Positions 35,713 to 44,867 of a stretch of DNA of 53,828 bases are shown here, one piece after another. The notes beneath the pieces are model-generated. The model saw only the letters and a program-made list of their open reading frames with translations, did not search any database and was not told the DNA's origin. This stretch comes from JAJTHC01 sp044348005. GTDB lineage: Bacteria > Cyanobacteriota > Vampirovibrionia > Vampirovibrionales > JAJTHC01. Positions within the stretch are counted from its first letter, which is position 1. Every line of letters begins with the position of its first letter. The stretch spans positions 1 through 53,828 of the forward strand of contig JBIKTR010000011.1 of the NCBI GenBank assembly GCA_044348005.1, written 5' to 3'. A program made the position numbers and the translations under genes.

Positions 35713-38700
35713 ATGTTTTTAAACAGCGTTTTGTGGCGTCCCAAAAAAACAGGGTTTACTTTAATAGAATTGGTGGTGTCTCTTGGTGTTGTTGGCTTGG
35801 TGATTTTACCTCTTTTATTGACTTCTACGACGATTATTTCCAAAGGCTTGGTGGATTCAGCTTCACACAGCAAATCTAACTTTCAATTAAGTGAAATGTT
35901 TAACCAAATGCGCTTGGTCTTCGATTCCAGTTCAACCATGGTAAGACCCATCAGACCCATCGACAGTGAGACGTGGGATCCCCGTCGAGAGTTTGAAATC
36001 ACGTATTACAACGCCAATCGTGGGTTGGCAGAAAAAGTGGGTTACCAACTCATTAATGTGGGGGGAATAACCACTGGAGCGGGTTTCGGTTCAACGACCG
36101 TGGGAGGGAGATGGTTCCTTCGAAAATCATTAGACAACGGCACCAGTACAGGCAATTCTGAACTATCTTCGCCTTATGGGACGCTGGCGTCGGATCAAGT
36201 GGAGATTCTCCCGCTTGCAGGGCAAGCTCGCCCTCAATTTAACTACTGCAACAGCAACGGCACGTGTTCGAACGATCCTGTTCAACTAACCCCTGCCTTT
36301 TTGTCGGGACTTGCTTTTGTTAGACTTGAAATGCGAGGGGTTCAAATCACTTCTCCTGACATCAAGCAAGAAGAAGGATTGATACTAACTGGCAATCAGC
36401 AGTTTATGATTGGGAAAAAATTTGGGCAACAAGCCGCGGGAGATTTAAACACCGCTTCTATTGTGAGTGTGACGCCTTTAACCGCTTTTTACGGTGTTGC
36501 TAATCAAAATCAAATCAGAGGGAGATCAGCGTCTTTAAACAAAAAAACCAATACCAGCTTGGTGATTCCTACGACGACACCAATCCAAAGCGTGCCCCTT
36601 ACCGATCCACAAACCCTACTGACTCAGGCGACTATCTTACGTGTGGTGGTGGATCAAATTAGAGGCAACTACGCCTTTGTGGCTCAAAAAGGGGGAGCGA
36701 TTAACCTGTATTTTTACAATGCGGTTAGAAATCAACTCACTTTGGTGACTTCCAACATCCGTCCTTCAGGCAGACCCAATACCACCGTTTTCACCGCGAA
36801 CGACTACCCCTTAGTGATTGACGAATTTACGGGGAAGGTTTTTTGGACTTCTAACGACAAGGGCACGGCCAAAAATCGTTATGGCAAATCAGATGCTGGA
36901 GCTGGCACCAATAAAATGCACCTCTTGGGTTGGGATCCCTACCAGCCGGCGGATATCTTTTTAGTGGATTCTAGGAATGAGGACTTAGCTACTATTCATT
37001 ATACGCTCATTCCCGATCATCAAAACGGTACGCTATGGGCCTTGCAAGACAACGGCATTAGTGGCACAAGTGGTAACACGCAAATTGTGGGGATTGATAC
37101 GTATTCAATGAGGACGGTGTTTGATAAAGCCCTCAACACCATTGATGATGGGGCGTCTACTTTTGATTACATCAATAGTTGGGACATCACCAATGGGGCA
37201 GGTTCCAGTGTTTCAGGGGATTTGTTCTTAGGTGCCTTGAATACTGATGGCAATCGAATGGGGATGATTTACTTAAAAGCGAATCGAGACGGTATAAACG
37301 TTTCAATTACCTCAAGAAGCATGACAACTGGAGACACGGAAGCAGCACCTGCAACCCCCAGTACACCTGAAATATACGCCAAGGAAAAACCTACTCCCGA
37401 GAATCCGTTGAGTGCTACTCGTGTGGTGGCAAACGACTTGTTAAGAACGGCAGGCTTTTTGACACGGGCAAAAAGTGGCGGTGTTCGTGATTTTTATTTT
37501 ATGAATTACAGCTCAACCACGAAAAGCTTCTTTTTAGACAAAGCACCTGATATACCAGGAAGTGCTCCTGTTCCCGCCATTGATCCACCCTTTAATGTGG
37601 GGCTGTCTCATCAGCCTCGTCAAGTGAAGCAATGGTTTCATCATAATAATTATTTCGGAATCGCCAACGATGGTCAAGTAGTTCGATGGGGAAATGGGAG
37701 TGGGGCCTTATGGGTGAATGCAGGGACTAATGATCTCCCCGACTTTGGTGGACGAGGGACCAGCATTACGATGGGCGCTACAGGTGTATTCCCGAACTTG
37801 ACCTTGGAAGATCGTCGTTCAGGAATTTTCAAAACTACTTTGGGGACTTATTATAGGGTGAATTACCCTACATCAGGGCATTGTTTCCGAGATATGGGGA
37901 TTGACGGTTCACAAGTCATAACCCCCGATCGATTGTTACGGGTCTATAGTGCCCTTTATACAGGCACTTCGACTGATTTTCAATCTGTTCCGGGTACCAA
38001 TGATTGTAAAGAACAAAGTCGTGCCCTTTATGAAACAGGTTCCACAAGAAAAGGGATCCTCTTTCAACACATTATAGGAACGGGAAACAATACCCCAATA
38101 AACGTTTCGAGTGGGGATACTTTAAATTATGACAAACCCTTTCAAAACCTTAAATACGTCTTTAAAAATATGAATGGGCAAGATCCGTGGATGATTCCCT
38201 TACCGACCAATTCGCCTAAGGTGGTGTTTACTTATTGGGACGGTACGAACTATCGCTTGGATGTCGCGACAAGGGCGTGGGTTTCTACTGCCGAACCCGG
38301 TGTTCTTACTTTTACAGAGGGGGCGGATTCTACTCGACCCAGCATCCCAAGTAGTTTCATGAAAGATGCAAAAGAAAAAGATATTATCGGCATTAACTAT
38401 AACCGCATGGAACTGATGGTGACGAATGCTAGTGGCGATGTAGTACTATGGAAGTTTGGTGGCGGTAGGCAGAATTTTGCGGTGGCTCGAAACGGGAACT
38501 TTTCAACCCGACAAGCCGAATCTGCACGGCATCTTCGACTAGAAAATTTAGACCATTATATGTTAGATGCCTTGAGTATTGCCGAAGACAACAGCAACGC
38601 TTATGTGTTGGTGGGTGCTCAAACCCGCGGGATTTGGAGGCCTATTCGAGTGGTTCGCTTTAAATGCGATCCTCGGCTCAAAGAAGGTTCTAAAAACAAT

Positions 38701-39354
38701 TCTGCTTTCTGCTATCGCGTCAGTGAATTGACATTACACTCGACCTTCCCAAGTTTAATCCCTCCTCAAGGCGATCCACCTCCTCTTCCCTTTTCTCCGG
38801 ATATCACCGTGAACCACGATTCTAATGAAGCGTTTATACTCGTAGGTGAGACGGTTTACCGTATTCCTGATCGAAATGCGGTAGGGCCTGCTCCTACTAC
38901 AGGGACTAACCCTTGGGGGCTTACAATGATTTCGAAACCTTGGTTCACAGGCAGTGTCGACTACGGCGGAGGCATCGCCCATTCGAGTAAAACAGGTAAT
39001 CTTTACGTGCTTCGTGCCAACCAAACAGCAGGGCCTTTTTATAACGTTACAAGAGATGCCAAGATTCGTGGAGAACTGAATAGATTAGGTTTGCTCGTTG
39101 GTGTTATTCGACCAAATGCTGGCAATACCGATCGAGGAGTGGAAGTTGAAAACATCTTGCTTCCTATGGAACCATGGGCGGTAGAAAATGCCTTTGACAA
39201 CACGGCAAATACCCATTATAGTAGACGCGAATGTGGCTTACGCATTGACGATCAACGCGACTTATTGCATCTAACTTGTCAAAACAACACTGTCGCAACC
39301 AATACACGCAACTTTGTGTACACCTACCAAAAACCGATGAATTACAGGTTGTAA
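35713..39354 (+). CDS. Giant protein with a type IV prepilin N-terminus
   Basis: The 1213-residue protein begins with a 14-residue basic leader ending KKTG, then FTLIELVVSLGVVGLVILPL. This is the prepilin peptidase site with Glu at mature position 5 and a hydrophobic helix. Ordinary pilins are 130-200 residues. Here more than 1100 residues follow, rich in Gly, Asn, Thr and beta-strand-like segments, including YAFVAQKGGAINLYFYNA, GKVFWTSNDKGTAKN, AFILVGETVYRIPD and NLYVLRANQTAG. The recurring strand-turn pattern suggests a beta-propeller or adhesin body. I see no standard family. No pilus assembly gene is adjacent. A terminator follows directly, so it is a single-gene unit. Confidence 0.85.
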   Translation: MFLNSVLWRPKKTGFTLIELVVSLGVVGLVILPLLLTSTTIISKGLVDSASHSKSNFQLSEMFNQMRLVFDSSSTMVRPIRPIDSETWDPRREFEITYYNANRGLAEKVGYQLINVGGITTGAGFGSTTVGGRWFLRKSLDNGTSTGNSELSSPYGTLASDQVEILPLAGQARPQFNYCNSNGTCSNDPVQLTPAFLSGLAFVRLEMRGVQITSPDIKQEEGLILTGNQQFMIGKKFGQQAAGDLNTASIVSVTPLTAFYGVANQNQIRGRSASLNKKTNTSLVIPTTTPIQSVPLTDPQTLLTQATILRVVVDQIRGNYAFVAQKGGAINLYFYNAVRNQLTLVTSNIRPSGRPNTTVFTANDYPLVIDEFTGKVFWTSNDKGTAKNRYGKSDAGAGTNKMHLLGWDPYQPADIFLVDSRNEDLATIHYTLIPDHQNGTLWALQDNGISGTSGNTQIVGIDTYSMRTVFDKALNTIDDGASTFDYINSWDITNGAGSSVSGDLFLGALNTDGNRMGMIYLKANRDGINVSITSRSMTTGDTEAAPATPSTPEIYAKEKPTPENPLSATRVVANDLLRTAGFLTRAKSGGVRDFYFMNYSSTTKSFFLDKAPDIPGSAPVPAIDPPFNVGLSHQPRQVKQWFHHNNYFGIANDGQVVRWGNGSGALWVNAGTNDLPDFGGRGTSITMGATGVFPNLTLEDRRSGIFKTTLGTYYRVNYPTSGHCFRDMGIDGSQVITPDRLLRVYSALYTGTSTDFQSVPGTNDCKEQSRALYETGSTRKGILFQHIIGTGNNTPINVSSGDTLNYDKPFQNLKYVFKNMNGQDPWMIPLPTNSPKVVFTYWDGTNYRLDVATRAWVSTAEPGVLTFTEGADSTRPSIPSSFMKDAKEKDIIGINYNRMELMVTNASGDVVLWKFGGGRQNFAVARNGNFSTRQAESARHLRLENLDHYMLDALSIAEDNSNAYVLVGAQTRGIWRPIRVVRFKCDPRLKEGSKNNSAFCYRVSELTLHSTFPSLIPPQGDPPPLPFSPDITVNHDSNEAFILVGETVYRIPDRNAVGPAPTTGTNPWGLTMISKPWFTGSVDYGGGIAHSSKTGNLYVLRANQTAGPFYNVTRDAKIRGELNRLGLLVGVIRPNAGNTDRGVEVENILLPMEPWAVENAFDNTANTHYSRRECGLRIDDQRDLLHLTCQNNTVATNTRNFVYTYQKPMNYRL

Positions 39355-39370
39355 AATCAGCTTCCACATT

Positions 39371-39406
39371 AAAAGAGGGCTCCCCCCATTGGGTAGCCCT
39401 CTTTTT
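39371..39406 (+). terminator. Rho-independent terminator of the giant prepilin-like gene
   Basis: AAAAGAGGGCT pairs with AGCCCTCTTTTT around a 13-base loop and ends in a T-run, 17 bases after the stop codon. Confidence 0.92.
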
Positions 39407-39430
39407 GAAATAAGGTATAATGCTTCTATA

Positions 39431-39582
39431 GAAGGCTCTGCAAAAGTGGCTTTACTCCCTCTCCCTTAGGGAGAGGGTTGGGGTGAGGGATTCGGGATGC
39501 CTAGTCATAGCGCGTGTCCCTCCTCCTAGCCTCTTCCCTAAGGGAGGAGGAATAAGACAAAATAGATTTTCGCAGAGTCTTC
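39431..39582 (+). mobile_element. MITE-like palindromic repeat element, copy 1
   Basis: The 152-bp element has imperfect 17-bp terminal inverted repeats, GAAGGCTCTGCAAAAGT and, reversed, GAAGACTCTGCGAAAAT (14 of 17 match). Inside are two palindromic halves, one around CTCCCTTAGGGAG with TTGGGGTGAGGG beside it, the other around CTTCCCTAAGGGAGG. It carries no gene of its own, so any movement would need an outside transposase. Confidence 0.75.
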
Positions 39583-39602
39583 CACAAAAGGAAAATACCC
39601 CC

Positions 39603-40538
39603 ATGTCGTATGCCCGTTGCTTTCAAGCCCTCGCCGACTACTTAGAACACTTGCGTGAAGAGCGCCAGTATTCTAAGCATACGCTTGAAGCCTATGAACG
39701 AGACATTCAAGAGTTTCTGCACATCTTGAGTGAAAGCGATTTGTACACGCTTACGCAAACGCCTTTGTTTGATGAAGAAGACGCCCCCTTGGCTTTAAGT
39801 TTTATGAAACGTAAACACGTGAACGTGTACTTGTCTCACTTACGCAAACAAGGACGCAAAAGTCGCACCATGATGCGAAAAACCTCCAGCGTGCGAGGCT
39901 TCTTCTTATGGCTAATGGTTCAAGGCCAGCTTGAAGTCAACATTTTTGAATGGCTTGAGTTGCCCAAGCAAATTCATCGGCTCCCCACTGTCTTAAACGC
40001 GTCCGATATTCAAAAGCTCTACGCCCAAATCCACGATTCGGATGAATGCTTGGCCTTAGAACTGCTTTACGCTTGTGGTTTACGCGTAAGTGAATTGATT
40101 GATTTAAAGTGGAAACAAGTCGAACGCCGAGCGGGCTTTTTAAGGTGTGTGGGCAAAGGCCATAAGGAACGCTTGATTCCTCTGGCTCCCGCTAGTTTAG
40201 AAATACTAGAGCGCGCCTTGATGATCAAGTCCGCAGAAGCCACGCAAGGGTACGTCTTGTGGAATGCGCATCCGCCGAATGGGAAGGCGCGTCCGTATTT
40301 AAGGAAAGAGATTTATAATTGGACGCAACAATGGGGGGCGTTGATTGGCAAGGCGTTTTCTCCGCACACGTTTCGGCATAGTTTTGCCACGCATTTGCTT
40401 GAAAATGGAGCGGATTTACGCGTGGTGCAAGAACTCTTGGGCCATGCGGATATTTCAACCACACAGATTTACACGCACGTGTCTCGTCAACATATTCGCC
40501 AAGCGCATCACGACTTATTTAACCCCGTGGCACCGTAG
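39603..40538 (+). CDS. xerC: Tyrosine recombinase XerC/XerD
   Basis: The 311-residue recombinase has the full catalytic set: Arg161 in GLRVSEL, Lys185 in GKGHKER, His255 and Arg258 in HTFRHS, His281 in GHADIS and the nucleophile Tyr290 in QIYTH. The frame extends upstream into the MITE-like repeat. The ATG at 39603 with AAAAGGA is the real start, as the SAM-like N-terminal domain begins there. Its likely job is resolving chromosome dimers at dif. XerC and XerD cannot be told apart here. Its end overlaps the convergent next gene by 20 bases. Confidence 0.92.
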   Translation: MSYARCFQALADYLEHLREERQYSKHTLEAYERDIQEFLHILSESDLYTLTQTPLFDEEDAPLALSFMKRKHVNVYLSHLRKQGRKSRTMMRKTSSVRGFFLWLMVQGQLEVNIFEWLELPKQIHRLPTVLNASDIQKLYAQIHDSDECLALELLYACGLRVSELIDLKWKQVERRAGFLRCVGKGHKERLIPLAPASLEILERALMIKSAEATQGYVLWNAHPPNGKARPYLRKEIYNWTQQWGALIGKAFSPHTFRHSFATHLLENGADLRVVQELLGHADISTTQIYTHVSRQHIRQAHHDLFNPVAP

Positions 40539-41988
40539 GGCTTGCTTCCTTGCGTTGGCTTAAACGAATCCCGCTTAAGAGCTTCTTCCAACGACTGCCT
40601 TCAGGGTTGTTGGCATGGTAAGGTTCAACCCCTACCTTATTAACAAAGAAGGGGATCATACTCAGTGCCACAACGGCAGGGGTGATTAAGAAATTCCCCA
40701 GCATAAGTGGGTTTATTAAATGAATCCCTGTTTCTTTTAACAGGTGGGTCACGGGCGAATGTTTTAAACGAACCCCCACATAGTCTGCCCAATTTTTAAC
40801 GCTGGTTTTTTCTAAGGCGTCGATTAAGGTATTGGCTGATTTTTCAAGTTCGTCCATTTCTTGACGAGACAACTCATTCTGTTTATAAAATAAGCCGAGT
40901 TCAACGTTAGGTTCATGTCCTTGTGTATGCCAGCCATACAATAAATCTTTCTTGACATGAGCATAATTATTGAGTTCTAACTTCTTACTGCCCTCTTCTG
41001 TTTTATAATCAACGCCCTCATTTTTCGGGCGATCCTTCACCTTGTCCCAATAGCCCCAACTATGGCGCACCACTTCAAAAAGTCCCCCCAAAATACCCGC
41101 CACTACGAGTTTAGAACCAAGTGTTAAAAACTTCACAAACACCGCGGTATGAAAGCCATTGGCGGCGGCGTCTCGCTTATTGGTGAGTTCTTGGCGCACT
41201 TTATTATACTCACTTTGGGGATCTTCCACCTTGTCAATATGACTAAAGTGCTTGTCGATAAAATCAGGTTGGTAGTCTTTATAATCTTCTTTAATGGAAC
41301 GTTTAATGTTTTGCAATTGACTTCGGGCGTTCGACACAATTAAAAACGCCACCGCAGGCCCAAAAAACAGCCCCCCAATCACAGCAGAAAGCCCCGTGCC
41401 GTACAGCACCTTGGCCAGTCGTTTAAGGTTTAATAACTTCATCGCTTCTCCGTCATTGGCAAGCTGTTCTATTGAAGTAAACCCAAAGGGCTTGAACAAA
41501 CTAGGCGGGATTTTACGAAGCCAAGGATGCGTTAGTTCCTTCATTTCCATTTGTTTTTGTTTGGCACGTAGTAACATCATGGCGAAAGACAAGGGCAAGC
41601 CAATCAACGCACCGATTTTCGCCCCTTCTTTTAAACCAATCAAGCTGGCATGCGCTGGTTCAAATTTAGGATTGTCTAACAAGGCATCGGTTTGCACCAA
41701 TACGTTTAAAAGTTTGGCTTCTTCAGGGGTAAAGCTGGTGGGTGGGTTGGCTGAATTGTCGGCTTCTGGCGGCGGGGTTTTTGCTGTGGTAGGGAGGTTT
41801 GGGGCGTCTTCTACGGCAAGCACCTGACTGAAGGCGGGGGAGTTGAACGTCGGCTTTACGGCAGAAAAAGCGGGCTTTACAGAAGCCCCCTGTGCATTTT
41901 TCAACGAGGCCAACCCTTTCAACGAGGCCACCCTTTTTGGCGATGCAGAAAAATCAGAAACGGCGGTGTTCCAAAAACCAGACGACAT
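40519..41988 (-). CDS. Unknown multi-spanning membrane protein
   Basis: The 489-residue protein is of no family I know. The first 100 residues are polar and Ala/Ser/Pro rich. Four membrane segments follow, near residues 122-140 (KIGALIGLPLSFAMMLL), 190-218 (GLSAVIGGLFFGPAVAFLI), 280-305 (TLGSKLVVAGILGGLFEVV) and 428-455 (LGNFLITPAVVALSMIPFF). The polar loop at 215-265 is highly charged. A weak GAAAG precedes the ATG. The Gly-rich first hydrophobic segment resembles one in the protein at 2807-4324, hinting at a shared lineage-specific class. It converges on xerC. Confidence 0.75.
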   Translation of the reverse strand: MSSGFWNTAVSDFSASPKRVASLKGLASLKNAQGASVKPAFSAVKPTFNSPAFSQVLAVEDAPNLPTTAKTPPPEADNSANPPTSFTPEEAKLLNVLVQTDALLDNPKFEPAHASLIGLKEGAKIGALIGLPLSFAMMLLRAKQKQMEMKELTHPWLRKIPPSLFKPFGFTSIEQLANDGEAMKLLNLKRLAKVLYGTGLSAVIGGLFFGPAVAFLIVSNARSQLQNIKRSIKEDYKDYQPDFIDKHFSHIDKVEDPQSEYNKVRQELTNKRDAAANGFHTAVFVKFLTLGSKLVVAGILGGLFEVVRHSWGYWDKVKDRPKNEGVDYKTEEGSKKLELNNYAHVKKDLLYGWHTQGHEPNVELGLFYKQNELSRQEMDELEKSANTLIDALEKTSVKNWADYVGVRLKHSPVTHLLKETGIHLINPLMLGNFLITPAVVALSMIPFFVNKVGVEPYHANNPEGSRWKKLLSGIRLSQRKEASPTVPRG

Positions 41989-42127
41989 TGAAATACGCTT
42001 TCAAGAAATATTAAGGGAGAGTGCTTATCAAAATCATTCCGAACATGGACTTATTATACACAATCACACGTGATTTGTAATCCTTTTAGCATAAAACCGA
42101 AAAAGGAACTTTAAGTGCGCCATATGC

Positions 42128-42580
42128 CTAATGAATATACACTTCTAAACTATAATAGCCCAAATGCGTTTCGCCAGAATACAATTCATAAAAAATATCA
42201 ATAAACCCGCCCTCTTCATTAAAGTGATAGTCTAAACGACGGGTACGGTTGCGACAGGTAAAGCAAGCGCCATCCACAAAAAATTGATTGGCATACCATT
42301 CGCCTTGCTTAAAGGTTTGTCTCGTGTGCGCTTCCCCAATAATCACCCAGGACATCACACCGTCATGTAACTTGAGCGTGTTGGTTTGGCGCTTGCCGTT
42401 GAGTTCTGAATCAAAGGCAATAATGTAGGTGTCTTTGTCAACCTGAAACAAGGAGCCTTGGGCCTCTTGTTCATCAATAATGGGGTCTTCATAATTAACG
42501 GAATGGGTGTAGGAAAGTTCTAAACTCACGCGGCGACGCAAATTAGGTACGGTGCCACGTTCAAAAGGCTGACTCATCAT
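42128..42580 (-). CDS. DUF1934 (YwiB-like) beta-barrel protein
   Basis: The 150-residue protein follows the DUF1934 layout: an N-terminal VSLELSYTH strand, YIIAFDSELNGKRQTNTLKL, MSWVIIGEAHTRQTFKQGE, CRNRTRRLDYHFNEEGG and a final YYSLEVYI strand. Such proteins form a small calycin-like barrel of unknown role. The match is by strand pattern rather than exact motif. The ATG has AAGGA upstream. Confidence 0.6.
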   Translation of the reverse strand: MMSQPFERGTVPNLRRRVSLELSYTHSVNYEDPIIDEQEAQGSLFQVDKDTYIIAFDSELNGKRQTNTLKLHDGVMSWVIIGEAHTRQTFKQGEWYANQFFVDGACFTCRNRTRRLDYHFNEEGGFIDIFYELYSGETHLGYYSLEVYIH

Positions 42581-42668
42581 GAAGACGCTTCCTTATTCAA
42601 TCTCTTTTCATCGTTCAATTCTTAATTCGTGAGGCGGCACCATCGTGGTGGCGATATAGTTAAAATAA

Positions 42669-42688
42669 CATAGCCCAGTACGGCTATG
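42669..42688 (-). terminator. Possible terminator of nanE
   Basis: CATAGCC pairs with GGCTATG around six bases. On the minus strand it is followed by TTATTTTA, 28 bases past the nanE stop codon. Confidence 0.45.
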
Positions 42689-42716
42689 CTAAAAAATCCA
42701 GAATCTTCCACCACTT

Positions 42717-43421
42717 CTATGAACTTTGAAAAAAGCCCGTTTTAAAGCGCGCACTAATCTGATGAGGCCGTGTAATGGCAGATCCTATCACCACGCCATA
42801 AGCCCCTAGCGCACAGGCGTGACGCACCTCTTCCACGTTCCACACGCGTCCTTCTAGGTAAACAGCCACTGTCGGGAACGTCTTAATCAAGGCCGTTAAA
42901 AAGTCGAAATTCGGGCCAGTCATGGCCACGTCTTGTGTTTCAAGGGTGTAGCCATTTAAGGTACTGCTTAAAACATCGACCCCCGCATCTACCGCAAAAT
43001 GAGCGGAGTCAATGGAATCGACATCCCCCATGAGTTTTACTTGCGGGAAGGCTTGTTTTAGCGAAGTTACGATTTCGTTTAGGGATTGTTCGCGCTGGCG
43101 TGGGGTGGCATCTAGGGCAATGACGTCTGCGCCCGCTTCTGCAAGGGAAAGGGCGTCTTTGAGGTGTCGAGTAATATAGACTTCTGCTTGGGGGGCTTGA
43201 GGCAGGGGGTAAGGCTTATGCAGGCCAATAATCGGCACTTGCGGATGCCGTTGCTTGAGCATACGAATGAGATCCACATTCGCCAAGCGCAGTCCTTCGG
43301 CCCCACCGGCTAAAACGCTTTCACACAAAGCCAGCATAATCGGGGTCGGCGCTAAAGGCTCGTGATCTTCTGCTTGAACAGACACCACAAAACGAGGTAG
43401 GGGGGAGGGAGTTAAACGCAT
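42717..43421 (-). CDS. nanE: N-acetylmannosamine-6-phosphate 2-epimerase
   Basis: The 234-residue TIM-barrel protein interconverts ManNAc-6-P and GlcNAc-6-P. Family signatures include AGGAEGLRL, VPIIGLHKPYP, ADVIALDATPRQR, DVDSIDSAHFAVDAGVDVLS, STLNGYT, YLEGRVW and ALGAYGVVIGSAITRP. The open frame extends upstream into the MITE-like repeat; the ATG at 43421 with AAAGGA is the real start. No other sialic acid or amino sugar gene is nearby, so its pathway is unclear. Confidence 0.93.
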   Translation of the reverse strand: MRLTPSPLPRFVVSVQAEDHEPLAPTPIMLALCESVLAGGAEGLRLANVDLIRMLKQRHPQVPIIGLHKPYPLPQAPQAEVYITRHLKDALSLAEAGADVIALDATPRQREQSLNEIVTSLKQAFPQVKLMGDVDSIDSAHFAVDAGVDVLSSTLNGYTLETQDVAMTGPNFDFLTALIKTFPTVAVYLEGRVWNVEEVRHACALGAYGVVIGSAITRPHQISARFKTGFFQSS

Positions 43422-43449
43422 AGAGGTTTCCTTTGATGTGCAGGGAAAG

Positions 43450-43570
43450 GGTTGTCTTGTCCCTTCTCCCTTAGGGAGAAGGCTAGGATGAGGGAAACAC
43501 CAGCTATAAAGGTCATCCAAGAACCCTCACCCCAACCCTCTCCCAAAGGGAGAGGGAGTAAAACCACTTT
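43450..43570 (-). mobile_element. MITE-like palindromic repeat element, copy 2 (inverted)
   Basis: Both palindromic halves of the element at 39431-39582 recur here in the opposite orientation: CTTCTCCCTTAGGGAGAAGG with GGCTAGGATGAGGG, and CCCTCACCCCAACCCTCTCC beside a second palindrome. The terminal CTCTGC repeats are missing, so this copy is worn or shorter. It lies in the leader between nanE and the divergent mscS gene. Confidence 0.75.
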
Positions 43571-43577
43571 TCTATAG

Positions 43578-43583
43578 TATAAT
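43578..43583 (+). promoter_or_regulatory. -10 box of the mscS promoter
   Basis: TATAAT lies 42 bases before the mscS start codon, at the edge of the repeat element. The -35 match is weak. Confidence 0.45.
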
Positions 43584-43625
43584 CATAGAACACCCCTTAA
43601 AAAAGGGCAAAAGGAATCGAGGTCT

Positions 43626-44786
43626 ATGATGACTCTCCAAAATGTTCCAAGCACCGTAGAACAAGCCACACAAACGATTCAAACCACGTCTGAAGTGGTG
43701 AATCAGTCGGTGCAAGGCACTTTTTTAGACACCCTAGAATGGTTTGGCAACCCCTTAAGTGCGTGGCTATTTTCGCTCGCCTTAGGGCTTTTGGTGTTTT
43801 GGGGCCTTCGCCTGTTGTGTTTGGTGATGACGCGTTCCCTCTCTCAATTCAGTGCCACGCAAACGCCTTCTAGTCTTGGTTTTGTAAACACCTTTATTTT
43901 AAAAGCACTGGCCTATGTCAGCCCTGTGGTGCTATTTATTTTGGCCCTTTACGTGGCCGAAATCCCCCTTCAGTTCAATAAATCAGTGGACGCCTTTTTT
44001 GAACCGTTTCCCGTGTATGCCTTGCTCCTACAAGTCGCGTTGTGGATTAAACCGCTCACCAAAGTCACCCTAAGCCACTATGTAGACGCCCAAAGCGACG
44101 AAAAGCATCGCCTTTCGCTACAAACCCTGCTGGGGCCGGTGACGTTCTTGATCGTTTTAGTTGGTTGGATCTTGGTGCTACTGGTGGGTTTAGATTTTAA
44201 GGGGGTCAACATCACGGCATTGGTTACGTCTTTAGGGGTGGGGGGGCGGGCCTTGGGGCTGGCGCTACAAAACGTGTTGGGCGATTTGATCGCCTCCCTT
44301 TCCATCGCGTTAGACAAACCCTTCGTGCTGGGCGACTTTATCGTCACGCAAGACTTCAAAGGCACCGTCACCCATATTGGCCTGCGTTCAACCCGCCTAG
44401 AAGGCTTGGACGGCGAAGGATTGGTCATTCCCAATAGCGATCTGTGCAAAAGTCGTCTTCGCAACTACACGCGCATGCAACATCGTCGTGTGGAACATCG
44501 CTTTTATGTGGCACACGGCACCCCGTTAGATGCCGTAAAGGCCATTCCTGACTGGGTAAGTGATGGGTTTGGCCCCATAAAGCAAGCGACCTTAGAACGC
44601 GTGCATTTGGCGGAATGTACGGACTGGGCCTTGGTGTTTGAAGTGGTGTATGTAGTGGAAGAGGCGGATTATACGGTGTTTCGAAACGTGCAACAAGCGT
44701 ATTTGCAGGGGCTGTTGAGCCTTTTGGCTGAAAAGCACGTTTCCCTTGCCACGATGCCCTACCCCTTAGCCCCAACCAAGCCTTGA
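43626..44786 (+). CDS. MscS-family mechanosensitive channel
   Basis: The 386-residue inner-membrane channel has four predicted helices. The pore-lining helix is GVNITALVTSLGVGGRALGLA, and the beta domain follows with GDFIVTQDFKGTVTHIGLRSTR and VIPNSDLCKSRLRNYTR. Such channels open under membrane tension to release solutes after osmotic shock. It is longer than E. coli MscS by about 100 residues, through one added N-terminal helix pair. It is a single gene with an AAAAGGA ribosome site. Confidence 0.9.
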   Translation: MMTLQNVPSTVEQATQTIQTTSEVVNQSVQGTFLDTLEWFGNPLSAWLFSLALGLLVFWGLRLLCLVMTRSLSQFSATQTPSSLGFVNTFILKALAYVSPVVLFILALYVAEIPLQFNKSVDAFFEPFPVYALLLQVALWIKPLTKVTLSHYVDAQSDEKHRLSLQTLLGPVTFLIVLVGWILVLLVGLDFKGVNITALVTSLGVGGRALGLALQNVLGDLIASLSIALDKPFVLGDFIVTQDFKGTVTHIGLRSTRLEGLDGEGLVIPNSDLCKSRLRNYTRMQHRRVEHRFYVAHGTPLDAVKAIPDWVSDGFGPIKQATLERVHLAECTDWALVFEVVYVVEEADYTVFRNVQQAYLQGLLSLLAEKHVSLATMPYPLAPTKP

Positions 44787-44867
44787 CCTGTGCGTTTTTT
44801 GTAACAGACTTATAAGCGATGAGGTGTGTTGATTCAAAGTCCCCTCTCTTTCAATCCGTGTCGGATC

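Noticed and set aside
39483..40538. Longer xerC reading frame starting at 39483
   Set aside because: Its first 40 codons are the MITE-like repeat; the ATG at 39603 has AAAAGGA and the normal domain start.
42717..43421. Sialic acid utilisation operon around nanE
   Set aside because: No nanA, nanK, transporter or regulator gene is adjacent.
42717..43520. Longer nanE reading frame starting in the repeat element
   Set aside because: The extra N-terminus is translated MITE sequence; the internal ATG at 43421 has a ribosome site and matches the family start.
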